Positions 44,022 through 53,443 of a DNA stretch of 64,000 nucleotides are shown here, piece by piece. The notes under the pieces are model-generated. The model saw nothing but the letters and a program-made list of their open reading frames with translations. It did not search any database and was not told where the DNA came from. Made by a program: the position numbers and the translations under genes. This stretch comes from Paenibacillus sp. FSL R7-0204 (GTDB taxonomy: Bacteria > Bacillota > Bacilli > Paenibacillales > Paenibacillaceae). Each line of letters starts with the position of its first letter. Position 1 is the stretch's first letter. The DNA is taken from NCBI RefSeq assembly GCF_038002225.1, contig NZ_JBBOCA010000001.1, forward strand, positions 5,332,001-5,396,000, written 5' to 3'.

Positions 44022-44346
44022 GCAAACTCTCAGCACCTTCAGAGGGATTTATCCCTCTCATTTCTGCATCTCGCCCACTTTCAGCGCCATCAGAGGGATT
44101 TATCCCTCTCATTTCCGCATCTCGCCCACTTTCAGCGCCATCAGAGGGATTTATCCCTCTCATTTCTGCATCTCGCCCACTTTCAGTGCCATCAGAGGGA
44201 CTTATCCCTCTCATTTCCGCATCTCGCCCACTTTCAGTGCCATCAGAGGGATTTATCCCTCTCATTTCCGCATCTCGCGCACTTTCAGCGCCACCAGAGG
44301 GATTTATCCCCCTCATGTGTCCTCTCATTCCCCTCCCAGCCGACTT
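44022..44346. repeat. Tandem array of six 51-bp hairpin units
   Basis: Hairpins AGAGGGA/TCCCTCT with a TTTA loop begin at 44041, 44092, 44143, 44194, 44245 and 44296, exactly 51 bp apart. Between them lies a conserved spacer containing CATTTCCGCATCTCGCCCAC. Unit 4 has a C in the loop, and the last unit has CCC in place of the final CCT. Sequence differs fully from the array at 39994, but period and hairpin-per-unit design are the same. Frames through it lack binding sites. Confidence 0.92.
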
Positions 44347-44433
44347 CCGCTTAACGCAGCAGTGTTCCTGCTGATTCCGCCTCCTCATCCGCAAAATGGG
44401 TTGCCCTACGCAATTTCCGCAATCGCCAAAAAA

Positions 44434-44458
44434 CCTCCTTCACCGATATGAAGGAGGT
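44434..44458 (-). terminator. Terminator of the fumarase gene
   Basis: Arms CCTCCTTCA and TGAAGGAGG with a short loop, then TTTTTT on the minus strand. Confidence 0.85.
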
Positions 44459-44535
44459 CTAGTCTAACGGGATATCCAGCCAGCTTATATTACAGTTTGT
44501 TAGATACTATCGCGAAGCAGGAACAATCTACTCAA

Positions 44536-46245
44536 TTACTTAAACACCGGCTCGCGGAACTGGGCGAGCTTGGCGGCGGAATCCTTTTCGACATCAGCAT
44601 GCAGGCTGTTGCCGTGCGCATCCATGGTGACGATGGCTGCGAAGCCGTCCACCTGCAGATGCCACATGGCTTCAGGAATACCGAATTCCATGAAGTCTAC
44701 CGCGTTGACCTTCTTGATACATTCTGCGTAATACTGTGCTGCACCGCCGATTGCATTGAGGTAGACTGCGCCGTGCTCCCCTAAGGCTTGGAGGGTCTTG
44801 GGTCCCATACCGCCTTTGCCGATTACGGCGCGGATACCGAATTTTTTGATAATATCGCCTTGATACGGCTCCTCGCGGATACTGGTTGTCGGGCCAGCCG
44901 CCTTCACATGCCAGCCTTCGTCATCCTTCAGCATGACCGGGCCACAGTGATAGATGACGGCACCGTTCAGATCGACAGGGGTGTCGTGATCCATGAGGTA
45001 TTTGTGCAGGGCATCGCGGCCGGTGTGCATCTCGCCGGAGAGGATCACCACATCGCCGACGCGCAGGCTGCGGATATCCTCCTCGCTGATCGGTGTGCTC
45101 AGGCGGATCTCACGCGAGCCGCCTGAGCCAGCGGAGGCTGCCGCAGCTGGTTCAGAGGCTGCCCCGTTCCCCGAGACAGCCGCACCCGAAGCTGCTTCAC
45201 CCGTACCCGATACAATAGCCGGTGCCGCAGGAATCGTAGCATCCTCTGGCACCACGCCGGAAGCCGTCCCTTCTGCCGCTGCTACACCCACAGGTTCAGC
45301 AACAGGCTGCGGTGCAGCTTCCCCTTCAACGGATATCCCGGTGCCGCTCTCATACAGCCATTCCTGAATGTCACCGGTAGCCGGATGGACCAGAATGCCT
45401 TGACGGCGGAAGGCCCAACAGTTATAAGCCACAGAGACGAAAAAGCTGGCTGGCAGCCGGTTCATTACTCCGATTTTGCAGCCCAGCAGCGTCACTTCAC
45501 CGCCGAAGCCCATCGTGCCGATTCCGAGCTTGTTGGCATTCTCCATAATGTAATCCTCCAGCTTGCCCAAATCTTGGGTAGGATTCACATCCTCGACCTT
45601 GCGGAACAACTGCTTCTTCGCCAGCTCATAGCCCGTGGTACGGTCACCGCCGATGCCTACGCCAATGAACCCTGCACTACAGCCCTGACCCTGCGCCTGG
45701 TACACGGAATGCAGAATGCACTTGCGGATACCGTCGAGGTCGCGTCCGGCTTTGCCGAGTCCCTCCAGCTCTGCCGGAAGGCTATACTGGATGTTCTTAT
45801 TCTCGCAGCCGCCGCCCTTCAGGATCAGCCGGACGTCAATGCTCTCTTCCTCCCACTGCTCGAAGTGAATCACCGGAGTGCCTGCCCCCAGATTATCCCC
45901 GCTGTTCTCGCCGGTTAGCGAATCCACGGAATTGGGACGCAGCTTGCCGTTCTTCGTAGCGCGGATAATTGCGCTGTGAATATCCTTCTTCATCTCTATC
46001 TGATTCACGCCCACCGGCGTATGGATTATAAAAGTCGGCATCCCCGTATCCTGGCAGATCGGCGAAATTTGCTGCTCCGCCATTCCGATATTCTGCGCTA
46101 TCGTGGTTAGTGCCAGTCCGGAGCGTGTCGCCCGGTCTTCCAGCGCCCGCCCTCTAGCCACCGCCCGGCGTACATCACCCGGCAGGTTCGTGGAGGTCTC
46201 TACAATCAAATTATAAATGCTCTCTTCAAAATGCTGCATCTTCAT
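44536..46245 (-). CDS. Class I fumarate hydratase, alpha and beta parts fused
   Basis: 569 residues. The N-terminal part (1-295) is the alpha domain with QDTGMPTFIIHTP, GVGIGGDRTTGYELAKKQLF and the Cys-containing GCKIGVMNRLPASFF. The C-terminal part (about 375-569) is the beta domain with GDVVILSGEMHTGRDALHK and GKGGMGPKTLQAL. Between them lies an Ala/Ser/Gly-rich stretch of about 65 residues (for example SGTGEAASGAAVSGNGAASE). The enzyme uses a 4Fe-4S cluster to convert fumarate and malate. GGAGAGGAG lies before the ATG. The low-complexity linker is longer than I expect for the family. Confidence 0.9.
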   Translation of the reverse strand: MKMQHFEESIYNLIVETSTNLPGDVRRAVARGRALEDRATRSGLALTTIAQNIGMAEQQISPICQDTGMPTFIIHTPVGVNQIEMKKDIHSAIIRATKNGKLRPNSVDSLTGENSGDNLGAGTPVIHFEQWEEESIDVRLILKGGGCENKNIQYSLPAELEGLGKAGRDLDGIRKCILHSVYQAQGQGCSAGFIGVGIGGDRTTGYELAKKQLFRKVEDVNPTQDLGKLEDYIMENANKLGIGTMGFGGEVTLLGCKIGVMNRLPASFFVSVAYNCWAFRRQGILVHPATGDIQEWLYESGTGISVEGEAAPQPVAEPVGVAAAEGTASGVVPEDATIPAAPAIVSGTGEAASGAAVSGNGAASEPAAAASAGSGGSREIRLSTPISEEDIRSLRVGDVVILSGEMHTGRDALHKYLMDHDTPVDLNGAVIYHCGPVMLKDDEGWHVKAAGPTTSIREEPYQGDIIKKFGIRAVIGKGGMGPKTLQALGEHGAVYLNAIGGAAQYYAECIKKVNAVDFMEFGIPEAMWHLQVDGFAAIVTMDAHGNSLHADVEKDSAAKLAQFREPVFK

Positions 46246-46322
46246 TCAGTCTCCTCTCCATCTGGTTCAAGCGGCCCTAACTCTGGTACAATTAGTTACT
46301 ATAATAGCACATTAAGCTGCTC

Positions 46323-46577
46323 ATGAAAGGGGTTACCTCAAAATTGAACTACCATTTCTCCGCCTATCTCTACCGGCTGCAATATATCCAGCGCTGGAGC
46401 CTCATGCGCAGCACCGCCCCGGAGAACGTGGCGCAGCATTCGTTCCAGGTCGCCTTGCTGGCACACATGCTGTGCACCATCGGCAATGCCCATTTCGGCC
46501 AGTCGCTGAACGCCGACCGCGCATCCACGATGGCGCTGTTCCACGACGCCACCTTATCTATACATAATTGCACCTAA
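46323..46577 (+). pseudogene. YfbR-like HD-domain 5'-nucleotidase, cut by the island
   Basis: The first ~77 residues match YfbR-type deoxynucleotidases: FSAYLYRLQYIQRWSLMRSTAPENVAQHSFQVALLAHML carries the first metal His, and MALFHDAT carries the His-Asp pair. In the family HDA(T/S) is followed by Glu and the GDIPTPVK segment, then a later catalytic Asp. Here the frame passes into foreign sequence (LSIHNCT) and stops. The junction is at about 46553/46554. The true start may be the TTG of LNYHFSAYLY, 11 nt after AAAGGGG. The fragment should be inactive; the other half is not in the window. Confidence 0.85.
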
Positions 46578-46675
46578 ATCAAACTGCACATAATAGAATT
46601 GATATTTGACAAGAAAACAGCCTGAAAACCTGGAGTTCTTTCAATTTCTATTCATTAAGTCATTGCACATAAATC
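46567..46675. repeat. Three TGCAC(C/A)TAA repeats at the island's left end
   Basis: ATTGCACCTAAATC at 46567, ACTGCACATAATAG at 46583 and ATTGCACATAAATC at 46662, all in the same orientation within 110 bp of the junction and before the first recombinase gene. They are good candidates for recombinase-binding sites at the element end. Confidence 0.5.
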
Positions 46676-46759
46676 TTGTTTTCTAGTAGTCTTTATAAGA
46701 GTAATACCCTAGCAATAATATATGGTCATTTAAATGTGGGGGAAGTGGGGAAAGAAGAA

Positions 46760-48001
46760 ATGAAGAATGTAGTTCCTTTCAATATAGATGAAAACATTAA
46801 ATTTGTAGCCGAACCTGTTTGGATAGACTGGATAAGATTGAGGAACAAGAAAGAGCCTGAAAAAAAACAACTAATGGTGATATGTTTAAAAGACATGGAG
46901 TCAGATAATAAAGTTATACACCCATTATCCGAATTTATTTTATCGTGGTATAGCAAGCAATTTAATACAATGAGAAAACATTGCATGACAACGGTCTCAT
47001 TCTTAAACTTCGTATTAATTCGAAAAAAAGAATTTAAGATCAATTCATTAAATGAGTTACTCTTTTCACATGGAAATCGTTTTTTAAACGAAATGACCTC
47101 TTCAGGTAAAACCTTTGAAACCGTTAAAGATGCTGAAAGAACATTAACAAAATTTTTTCATTTCTTATCCAAAAAGAATTCACTCCTTCATATCCCCTCT
47201 ACTTCATTCCATAAGGAAACTGGCCCTTATGGCTCTTATCTGTCTTCACCCTTTTCACCAATATATCCTGGAGTAAAAGCTAAAGAAATTGAACATTTTT
47301 TACCTCCACAATTTTTGCCACTGTTTTTTGAAATTGCATTAATTGAAGCCAATCCCATACTTCTCGGGATTTACTTTCAGATGTTTGGTGGTTTGCGTGT
47401 AAGTGAGGTATTAAATATTACGCGCCCTAGCATAAAACGTAAGCTTACTGGAGAAATGGTTGTTAGTTTAAATTTACGTAATCTGAGAAGTGATTTGAGA
47501 ACTGCTAACGCCGCTGTAAAAAGACCTAGACAGCAAAGAATCTATTCAGTTAATGATTGGCTAGAACTTTTTTACGAAAATCATATCAATACCTACAAAT
47601 CTACAGATGGAAGCGGTGCACTTTTTGTAAACAGAAATGGACAAGCAATGACAGAAAGCACCTATAGACAATATTTTAACAAAGTAAAGACAAAGTTTAT
47701 CCAAAGCCTTAAAACGGGAAACCTTGATGAAATCATTCTCGGAAATCATCTAGAAAAAATAAAATGGTCAACACATATTGGTCGTGGCACCTTTTCAAAC
47801 CAACTCGCAGAAATAGCCGAAAACCCTTATGACCTTTCGCAACCCAGAGGGGATAAAAGCTTAATGTCTTCATTGAGCTATTTGTCAGGAACACAAAGAA
47901 TGAAGACTAAAATGCTAGAAAAATTTCAAAATATGCATACAAATTTCATTCCTATTCTAATCGAAAGAAAAAAAATGAAAAATGATACGGAGGAACGATA
48001 A
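46760..48001 (+). CDS. Tyrosine recombinase 1 of the island
   Basis: 413 residues from the ATG at 46760 (MKNVVPFNIDENIKFVAEP), preceded by a purine-rich GGGGAAAGAAGAA. An earlier TTG at 46676 is possible. The N-terminal half is a helical SAM-like core-binding domain (STYK-type LNFVLIRKKE). The catalytic half has Arg in FQMFGGLRVSEVLNI, H-x-x-R in WSTHIGRGTFSNQLAE, and a final Tyr most likely in MSSLSYLSG; the His of the usual GH motif is replaced by Asp (RGDKSL). It follows the end repeats and its stop abuts the next ATG. Confidence 0.8.
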   Translation: MKNVVPFNIDENIKFVAEPVWIDWIRLRNKKEPEKKQLMVICLKDMESDNKVIHPLSEFILSWYSKQFNTMRKHCMTTVSFLNFVLIRKKEFKINSLNELLFSHGNRFLNEMTSSGKTFETVKDAERTLTKFFHFLSKKNSLLHIPSTSFHKETGPYGSYLSSPFSPIYPGVKAKEIEHFLPPQFLPLFFEIALIEANPILLGIYFQMFGGLRVSEVLNITRPSIKRKLTGEMVVSLNLRNLRSDLRTANAAVKRPRQQRIYSVNDWLELFYENHINTYKSTDGSGALFVNRNGQAMTESTYRQYFNKVKTKFIQSLKTGNLDEIILGNHLEKIKWSTHIGRGTFSNQLAEIAENPYDLSQPRGDKSLMSSLSYLSGTQRMKTKMLEKFQNMHTNFIPILIERKKMKNDTEER

Positions 48002-48705
48002 ATGTTACCAGAAGGTTATATTAGTTTATCTGAATTAAGCCGAAAATGGGAACTTAGCCGAAATGTATTATTTCCGTACGTGAGATCTTGTAGCAGTGTA
48101 ATTAAAGTTAAGAACTCTCTGTACATATCATTTGAAGACGCCGAGGCATACGAAAAAAAGCACTTGCAAAGAAGAAAACCAATTTTAGAAGAGCCCTATT
48201 TAAGTGGAGAAGTTTTGAAAAACTGGCTGATCGAACATGGTTGCACAACAAAATCTGTAAAAAACAACTACCAAAAAATAATTAAGGCAGGGCTAATTAG
48301 TGGTGGTAAGTTGATATCCAAATCATATATTTTTCCAGAGCGAGAAATTTCGAGATTTTTTGAAGAATATGAAGTCGTTACCATCTACACGATGGATAAT
48401 CAATTAACGAATAATCGTACCATAAAGCCTAAAAATCATCTTAGTATTCGTGAAGTATCTATGAGGTTAGGAATAAATTTTGGGAGTGTTTATAAAATAA
48501 TAGACAAAGGGAAAATTAAAAAACCCGTAGAAGTTCTAGGTTATAATTACATACCCATCAATGAAATAATCCGTTACGAAAATGAGAAAAAAAATGCCAA
48601 TATTGAAGTTACAGTCCCCTGGCTTTTAAATCGTTTAATAACTGAAATAGATCGAATTAGCGCGGGCTGCACATCAGAAGAAAACAAGAAATTATATATT
48701 ACTTA

Positions 48706-50208
48706 CTCAACTTTCGCACCTGGAATATTGTCATAAACCGTTGAGGGCGTAAGAAGGATTCAATATATTGGTCTCTATTGACAAAAAACACCTTCTTGTT
48801 TGGTATCATGGAAGTGTCGAATCAACCATGCCAACAAGAAAGGTGCGTAACACTATGGTACAACAACATTCCCTGTCTGAACAGTCTCGCTTTTCCAAAC
48901 TTTTTGCTTCGCTCCACATCGGGAAAGCCTTACGGCACGCAGGCATTTCCAAATCCTTTGGTCTTTCGAGTCTAGCGGTTTTTCAAATCGTTTTCTCTTT
49001 GGTCTTCGAAGGAAAGAACTGGTTTCGACTTCTGGAAAGTGACCGTAGAGCAGATCTTCCCGGCAAAGATGTCATCTATCGATTTTTGAATCAAGCTTCT
49101 TTTGCGTGGCGGCGCTTTTTGCAAACCTTAAGTCTTCGCACCGTGCAGGGTTTCGAATCGCTTATTTCATCTACGCGTGTACGAGTGTTCATCATCGACG
49201 ATTCCGTTTTGAGCCGAAACCGGAGCAAAAAAGCAGAGTTACTGGCACGAGTCTTTGACCATTCCACGGGCAAATTTACCAAAGGTTACACCATGCTAAC
49301 CCTGGGCTGGTCGGACGGTTTTAGCTTCGCTCCGCTTGACTTTGCCATGCTGTCTTCAGCTAAACTGGCCAATCGGTTGTGCGAAATGGCTTCGAATCTC
49401 TCGAAACGCAGCAACGGGTACAAACGTCGAATGGAGGCCTTTTCTCGGAAGCCGGATGCCGTTGTTGCCTTGCTGGAACGGGCTTTACGTGCAGGATTCA
49501 CCGCCGATTACGTACTCATGGATAGCTGGTTTACGCAAGCTCCACTGCTTCGTCAGCTCACAGGCAAAGGCCTCGCTGTGATTGGTATGGTCAAGGAAAT
49601 GAAACAGCGCTATCTGGTTCAAGGCAAGCGAATGACGCTAAGTGAAGTTTTTCAAAGCCTTCCGAAGTCCAATTCAAAAGACATCAAAGGCTCCGTCATC
49701 GTACACACGACCTGTGATCTGCCCGTGAAGCTTGTTTTTGTCCGTAACCGGAATAAAAAACGGGAATGGCTGGCGATTTTAAGTACAGACGTAACGCTGG
49801 ATGCTGCTGAAATTGTACGAATCTACGGTATGCGCTGGAGTATAGAGACTTTTTTCAAAGTCACCAAAAGCTATTTGAAACTGGGTACCGAATTTCAAGG
49901 CCGTTCCTTCGACCAATTGATCAGTCACACAACGATTGTGTTCAGCCGTTATTTGGCAATGGAATACGAACGGCGTCAATCGAGTGATGACCGGACACTG
50001 GGAGGACTCTTTTTCCTCTTTGCAGATGAAGTTCGCGATCTGGACTTCCAGACCGCGCTTCAGCAACTCATGAGTTTATTTCTCGAAATGTCAGAGGCCA
50101 AAACCAAGAAGAACAAAACAGCTGTTTTTTGTCAACTACAAGATTGGATCTCTAGTTTACCCAGCTATATCAAGGGTTTGTTTGGAGATTTGTGCTGCGA
50201 AAGTTGAG
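48706..50208. mobile_element. IS4-family insertion sequence, 1503 bp
   Basis: Ends are inverted repeats beginning CTCAACTTTCGCA (13 identical bases on both sides). The flanking duplication is TTACTTA (48699-48705 and 50209-50215). The transposase stop codon lies within the right repeat. GC content is higher than that of the surrounding island, closer to the host. Confidence 0.92.
48855..50207 (+). CDS. IS4-family transposase
   Basis: 450 residues from the ATG at 48855, with AAGGTG 10 nt upstream. The DDE catalytic set is visible: Asp in RVFIIDDSVLSRN, Asp in DYVLMDSWFTQ, and Glu in the Y-2-R-3-E-6-K signature YGMRWSIETFFKVTKSYLK. Full length, no frameshift, so the IS may still move. It is inserted into the HTH/zinc gene in the same orientation. 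Confidence 0.93.
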   Translation: MVQQHSLSEQSRFSKLFASLHIGKALRHAGISKSFGLSSLAVFQIVFSLVFEGKNWFRLLESDRRADLPGKDVIYRFLNQASFAWRRFLQTLSLRTVQGFESLISSTRVRVFIIDDSVLSRNRSKKAELLARVFDHSTGKFTKGYTMLTLGWSDGFSFAPLDFAMLSSAKLANRLCEMASNLSKRSNGYKRRMEAFSRKPDAVVALLERALRAGFTADYVLMDSWFTQAPLLRQLTGKGLAVIGMVKEMKQRYLVQGKRMTLSEVFQSLPKSNSKDIKGSVIVHTTCDLPVKLVFVRNRNKKREWLAILSTDVTLDAAEIVRIYGMRWSIETFFKVTKSYLKLGTEFQGRSFDQLISHTTIVFSRYLAMEYERRQSSDDRTLGGLFFLFADEVRDLDFQTALQQLMSLFLEMSEAKTKKNKTAVFCQLQDWISSLPSYIKGLFGDLCCES

Positions 50209-51781
50209 TTACTTATTGTTCAACAAAAATTAAAAGTAGCACAGCCTCAATTAAGAAAAAACGTATTAAAACAAGTGAGTACATTCTTGCTTTTGAGAGA
50301 TGCATCTCCAAAATAACTAAACAAAATTATCAAATCTCTGATCAAGAACTTAAGGAAATAATGGTCGGAGATAAAATCACTGCTGGACAAAAAGAGCTCG
50401 TCTCTGATTTTATAAAATACTGTGACAGCTTGAATAATATAACACGTACAACGAATATTGCCGTCAGTCGGTTATCCTCCAAAACAAATTCTAAGGAGGA
50501 TTCAATATATACTCCTGAAATATATCTCGCATACATAAATGAGATCATGAATATTGAGAGGCTAACACCGTTAGCTATACGCGTTCAATCAATAGCAAAC
50601 ACTTGGCTATACATAATAATGCATCTGTCAGATCTTTGGAGATCATCAAGTATCATTGATGACCTTCCTATAATTGAAATTGAAGAAATTAATATAACTT
50701 CATTTTCATGGTTTAAGAACAATACATTGTCTATAGACCAAGCTCAAATCATTGTAAATCAAGTTCAATTAAAGGTGAAAAACTCAATTGCAAGTAAAAA
50801 CAAGGCTGTTTTATACTTCCATGTTATCCCTGAGCTGGCTGTTCCGTTTGCAACTGCGGCCGTATTATGTGAACTACATCGACGGCAGAAAGAACAAAAG
50901 CTTCTGCTACATACCCTAAGATCAGGTTTAGTTAAAAAAGTACGTGATAAATTTTTTTCAAGACATGATCTCTCCAATTCTTTTCAATCAATAAAAATGA
51001 ATCGTAGCACATCAACCTACTTATTTTATTCGGTATTGGAGGAGGATGGACCAGATTCAGATATAGCACTTGAACTCACAAGCATGTTACGGTCACATAA
51101 AAAACTAACCTCTACAGAAATATATCTAAACAATACTAACAAAGATGGGTCTATTAATAGAGTTTCGATTAATGTTTTCAGACGCGGTCATTTTGGATGG
51201 TTATTCAATTACATTGTATCAATGGCTTCGGAAACATCTCCTACATCACATCGGTTGGAGCAGAAAACTTTGCAAATTGAAGAATTGCGAAGAAGGCTTA
51301 AACCCTATGAAATTGAAGCATGGGGTAAATTTATAACTGAAAAAAAAGAAAGAGACAGATCAGTTATTGCCGAATTATCTGCCATGCCACAAGAATATTT
51401 CAAACAGTTAGTAAAAAAGATTTTACTTGGTAAAATGCCGTCACGACAAGAGAATGGGCAGTGCCTTGTACATCCAAAGTGTAGTTTTACAAATAAACTT
51501 AAATGTATGGATTGCAAATATTTTATCCCTCAGTCCTATATGCTAATTGAAGCAGTGGAAGAACTCAAACGTATCTCTCTTTCACTAGAAAACTCAAAGT
51601 ATGATGCAATTCGAGAACGAGATTCTAAATTATTCTTGTACATTTTCATCTTATTTAATGAGGCATACCAAGCGTTGGGTAAAGAATATGTGGATTCGTT
51701 TCTCGCGAAAGAAGAATTTACAAGAATAGTTAAAAAAACATCCGAGTTTCTCAAGCTACCTGTACAATAAAAAGATTAGAG

Positions 51782-53434
51782 GTGAATAAATTGAAAATCC
51801 GCAACAAAATTGACTCAAGCGGAGTTACAACTGTACATGTTGAAAGAAAAATCATTTATAGCCCAGAATATCTGGATGAGATGAAATCAGCCTTTGAAAC
51901 GTTTAAAATCTTGAATATATTGATTGCAGAATCTTTTGAAGCATTAGAATGGGGATATGTCACCCCTATTTATAATAATCCATATCGTATTATTTTTGAT
52001 TTAGAGGTTTATAAAGAACTGAATTTAGTGTTACGCATATATGCCATTGCGAGAATCATAAACAAAATATCGCCTGCAACTGTTGCTCTGGAACAACGTT
52101 ATTTAAAACGTATCATTATGAAGACGAATGGATTTAAGAATTCCGAACCACTGAAAGCGATTTTAAATTCAGTTTCTAAACCAGAAGCCTCAAGAATCGC
52201 AAGATCCTTGAAAGTATTCCTTAGCTTTTATCCTCTTAGTGATAATCAACATCAGTATAATGAAATAATTGAAAGTACTCCAAGTTACTCACACGAAAAT
52301 CGTTCACTCCCTGACTTTCAAGATGTCTTGTTTTTTGATAATTGCATTGATGATTATTTCTTCAACTCTGACAATATAGACACAAGAAGATACCTCCCCA
52401 TTTTACTATGGTGGAGATTAACGAACACCCTACCGATGAGAATCAGTGCATTCTTATTACTTGATTTTGATTGCATCAAAAAAACTGAGGATAATTTATA
52501 CTGGCTCAAAACAAAACGAATTAAAGAAGAGATGATTAGTTTAGAATCAGTAGAAGGTGATGAAATTCAGGGGTACCCTGACGAAACATATCAAATTGAT
52601 GCAAGAACATACAACTTAATACTTGATTTCAAAAACTTAATTTCATTTCTAAACATTGAATCTAAATATCTGTTTTCCATTGAATTTTACCTAAAGATAG
52701 TAAAACCGAATTCAAGAGTTAATCCAGAAAAGGCGCCTCGAATGGATCGTTCTTTCTTTAATCCTTTACTTCAGAAATTTCAAACAGAAATTATAAAAGA
52801 ACGATATGGTCATGAATATAATACAGCATTAAGACCTGGAGATACTCGACATTTGGCAATCATTAATCTCTTTCTTCAAGGCTTTAATCCCCTTTCCATC
52901 GCCCGTATGGCGGGTCATAAGAGCATAATGGCACAGGAAGGCTATTATAATCATGCTCAGCATTATACAGATTCTTTTATTTACCATTTAGCTTCGAAGA
53001 AGTTTGAAGATCACTTGAAACAAAAAAGTGGCCATGGAATCATTGGAAATGCAAGAACTGCTTATGATAAGGGTAGAGTTGTCTCGGAAATGTCAGTTGT
53101 CGATTTAAAACAAGTGGACTATGGATATTGCGGCGATAATTCGGATCAGTTCCCCAATAACTGCGCAGAAGATTGCCGTTATTGTAGTTTCTATATTTTC
53201 AAACCTAATTTAGATGACTTTGAAAAAGGTACAGAGTGGCTTTCAAGTTATTCCCGAAATTTAGGATCACTCGTTGAAAGAACACTTAAAGAAATATTTC
53301 AAATAGGAAAACAGGTAAACAAAATAAATCAGGTTAAAGTGGATCAAACGCTTACAGCTAAAGCTACTTACCTTTCCGCCTTAATGGAACACAAAGCAAC
53401 TGTTGATGCAAAATCTTTGGAAGCAGAATGGTGA
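51782..53434 (+). CDS. Tyrosine recombinase 2 of the island, with zinc tail
   Basis: 550 residues from the GTG at 51782; a TTG at 51791 with AGAGGTG 7 nt upstream is as likely. Catalytic region: Arg in TNTLPMRISAFLLLDFD, the second box in LRPGDTRHLAIINLFLQG, His in IARMAGHKSI and the Tyr pair in EGYYNHAQHY. After it comes a Cys cluster (CGDNSDQFPNNCAEDCRYCSFYIF), as found in Tn554 TnpB-type recombinases. It starts 11 bp after the HTH/zinc gene and is probably the main catalytic partner in the module. Confidence 0.88.
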   Translation: MNKLKIRNKIDSSGVTTVHVERKIIYSPEYLDEMKSAFETFKILNILIAESFEALEWGYVTPIYNNPYRIIFDLEVYKELNLVLRIYAIARIINKISPATVALEQRYLKRIIMKTNGFKNSEPLKAILNSVSKPEASRIARSLKVFLSFYPLSDNQHQYNEIIESTPSYSHENRSLPDFQDVLFFDNCIDDYFFNSDNIDTRRYLPILLWWRLTNTLPMRISAFLLLDFDCIKKTEDNLYWLKTKRIKEEMISLESVEGDEIQGYPDETYQIDARTYNLILDFKNLISFLNIESKYLFSIEFYLKIVKPNSRVNPEKAPRMDRSFFNPLLQKFQTEIIKERYGHEYNTALRPGDTRHLAIINLFLQGFNPLSIARMAGHKSIMAQEGYYNHAQHYTDSFIYHLASKKFEDHLKQKSGHGIIGNARTAYDKGRVVSEMSVVDLKQVDYGYCGDNSDQFPNNCAEDCRYCSFYIFKPNLDDFEKGTEWLSSYSRNLGSLVERTLKEIFQIGKQVNKINQVKVDQTLTAKATYLSALMEHKATVDAKSLEAEW

Positions 53435-53443
53435 TGATAATCA

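Larger units (their letters stand above)
48002..51770 (+). pseudogene. 752-residue HTH/zinc protein of the recombinase module, split by an IS
   Basis: Joining 48002-48705 to 50216-51770 removes the IS and one 7-bp target copy, and gives one uninterrupted frame of 752 codons. The N-terminal 230 residues hold about three excisionase/MerR-like helix-turn-helix units (YISLSELSRKWELSRNVLFPYVRS; LSIREVSMRLGINFGSVYKIIDKG). The rest is helical and ends with a Cys cluster (CLVHPKCSFTNKLKCMDCKYF) like the zinc tails of large transposon recombinases. No clear catalytic Arg-His-Tyr set is seen. A 469-codon frame from 50361 could still be translated alone. The split should disable the module unless the IS leaves. 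Confidence 0.8.

Noticed and set aside
39994..44346. CRISPR array
   Set aside because: The 51-bp units are repeated as a whole, with no variable spacers, and no cas genes are present.
43916..44394. Frames of 113-152 codons through the second array, including a minus-strand RGINPSDGAES repeat
   Set aside because: Same reason as the first array: repeat-driven frames on both strands with no binding site or non-repeat domain.
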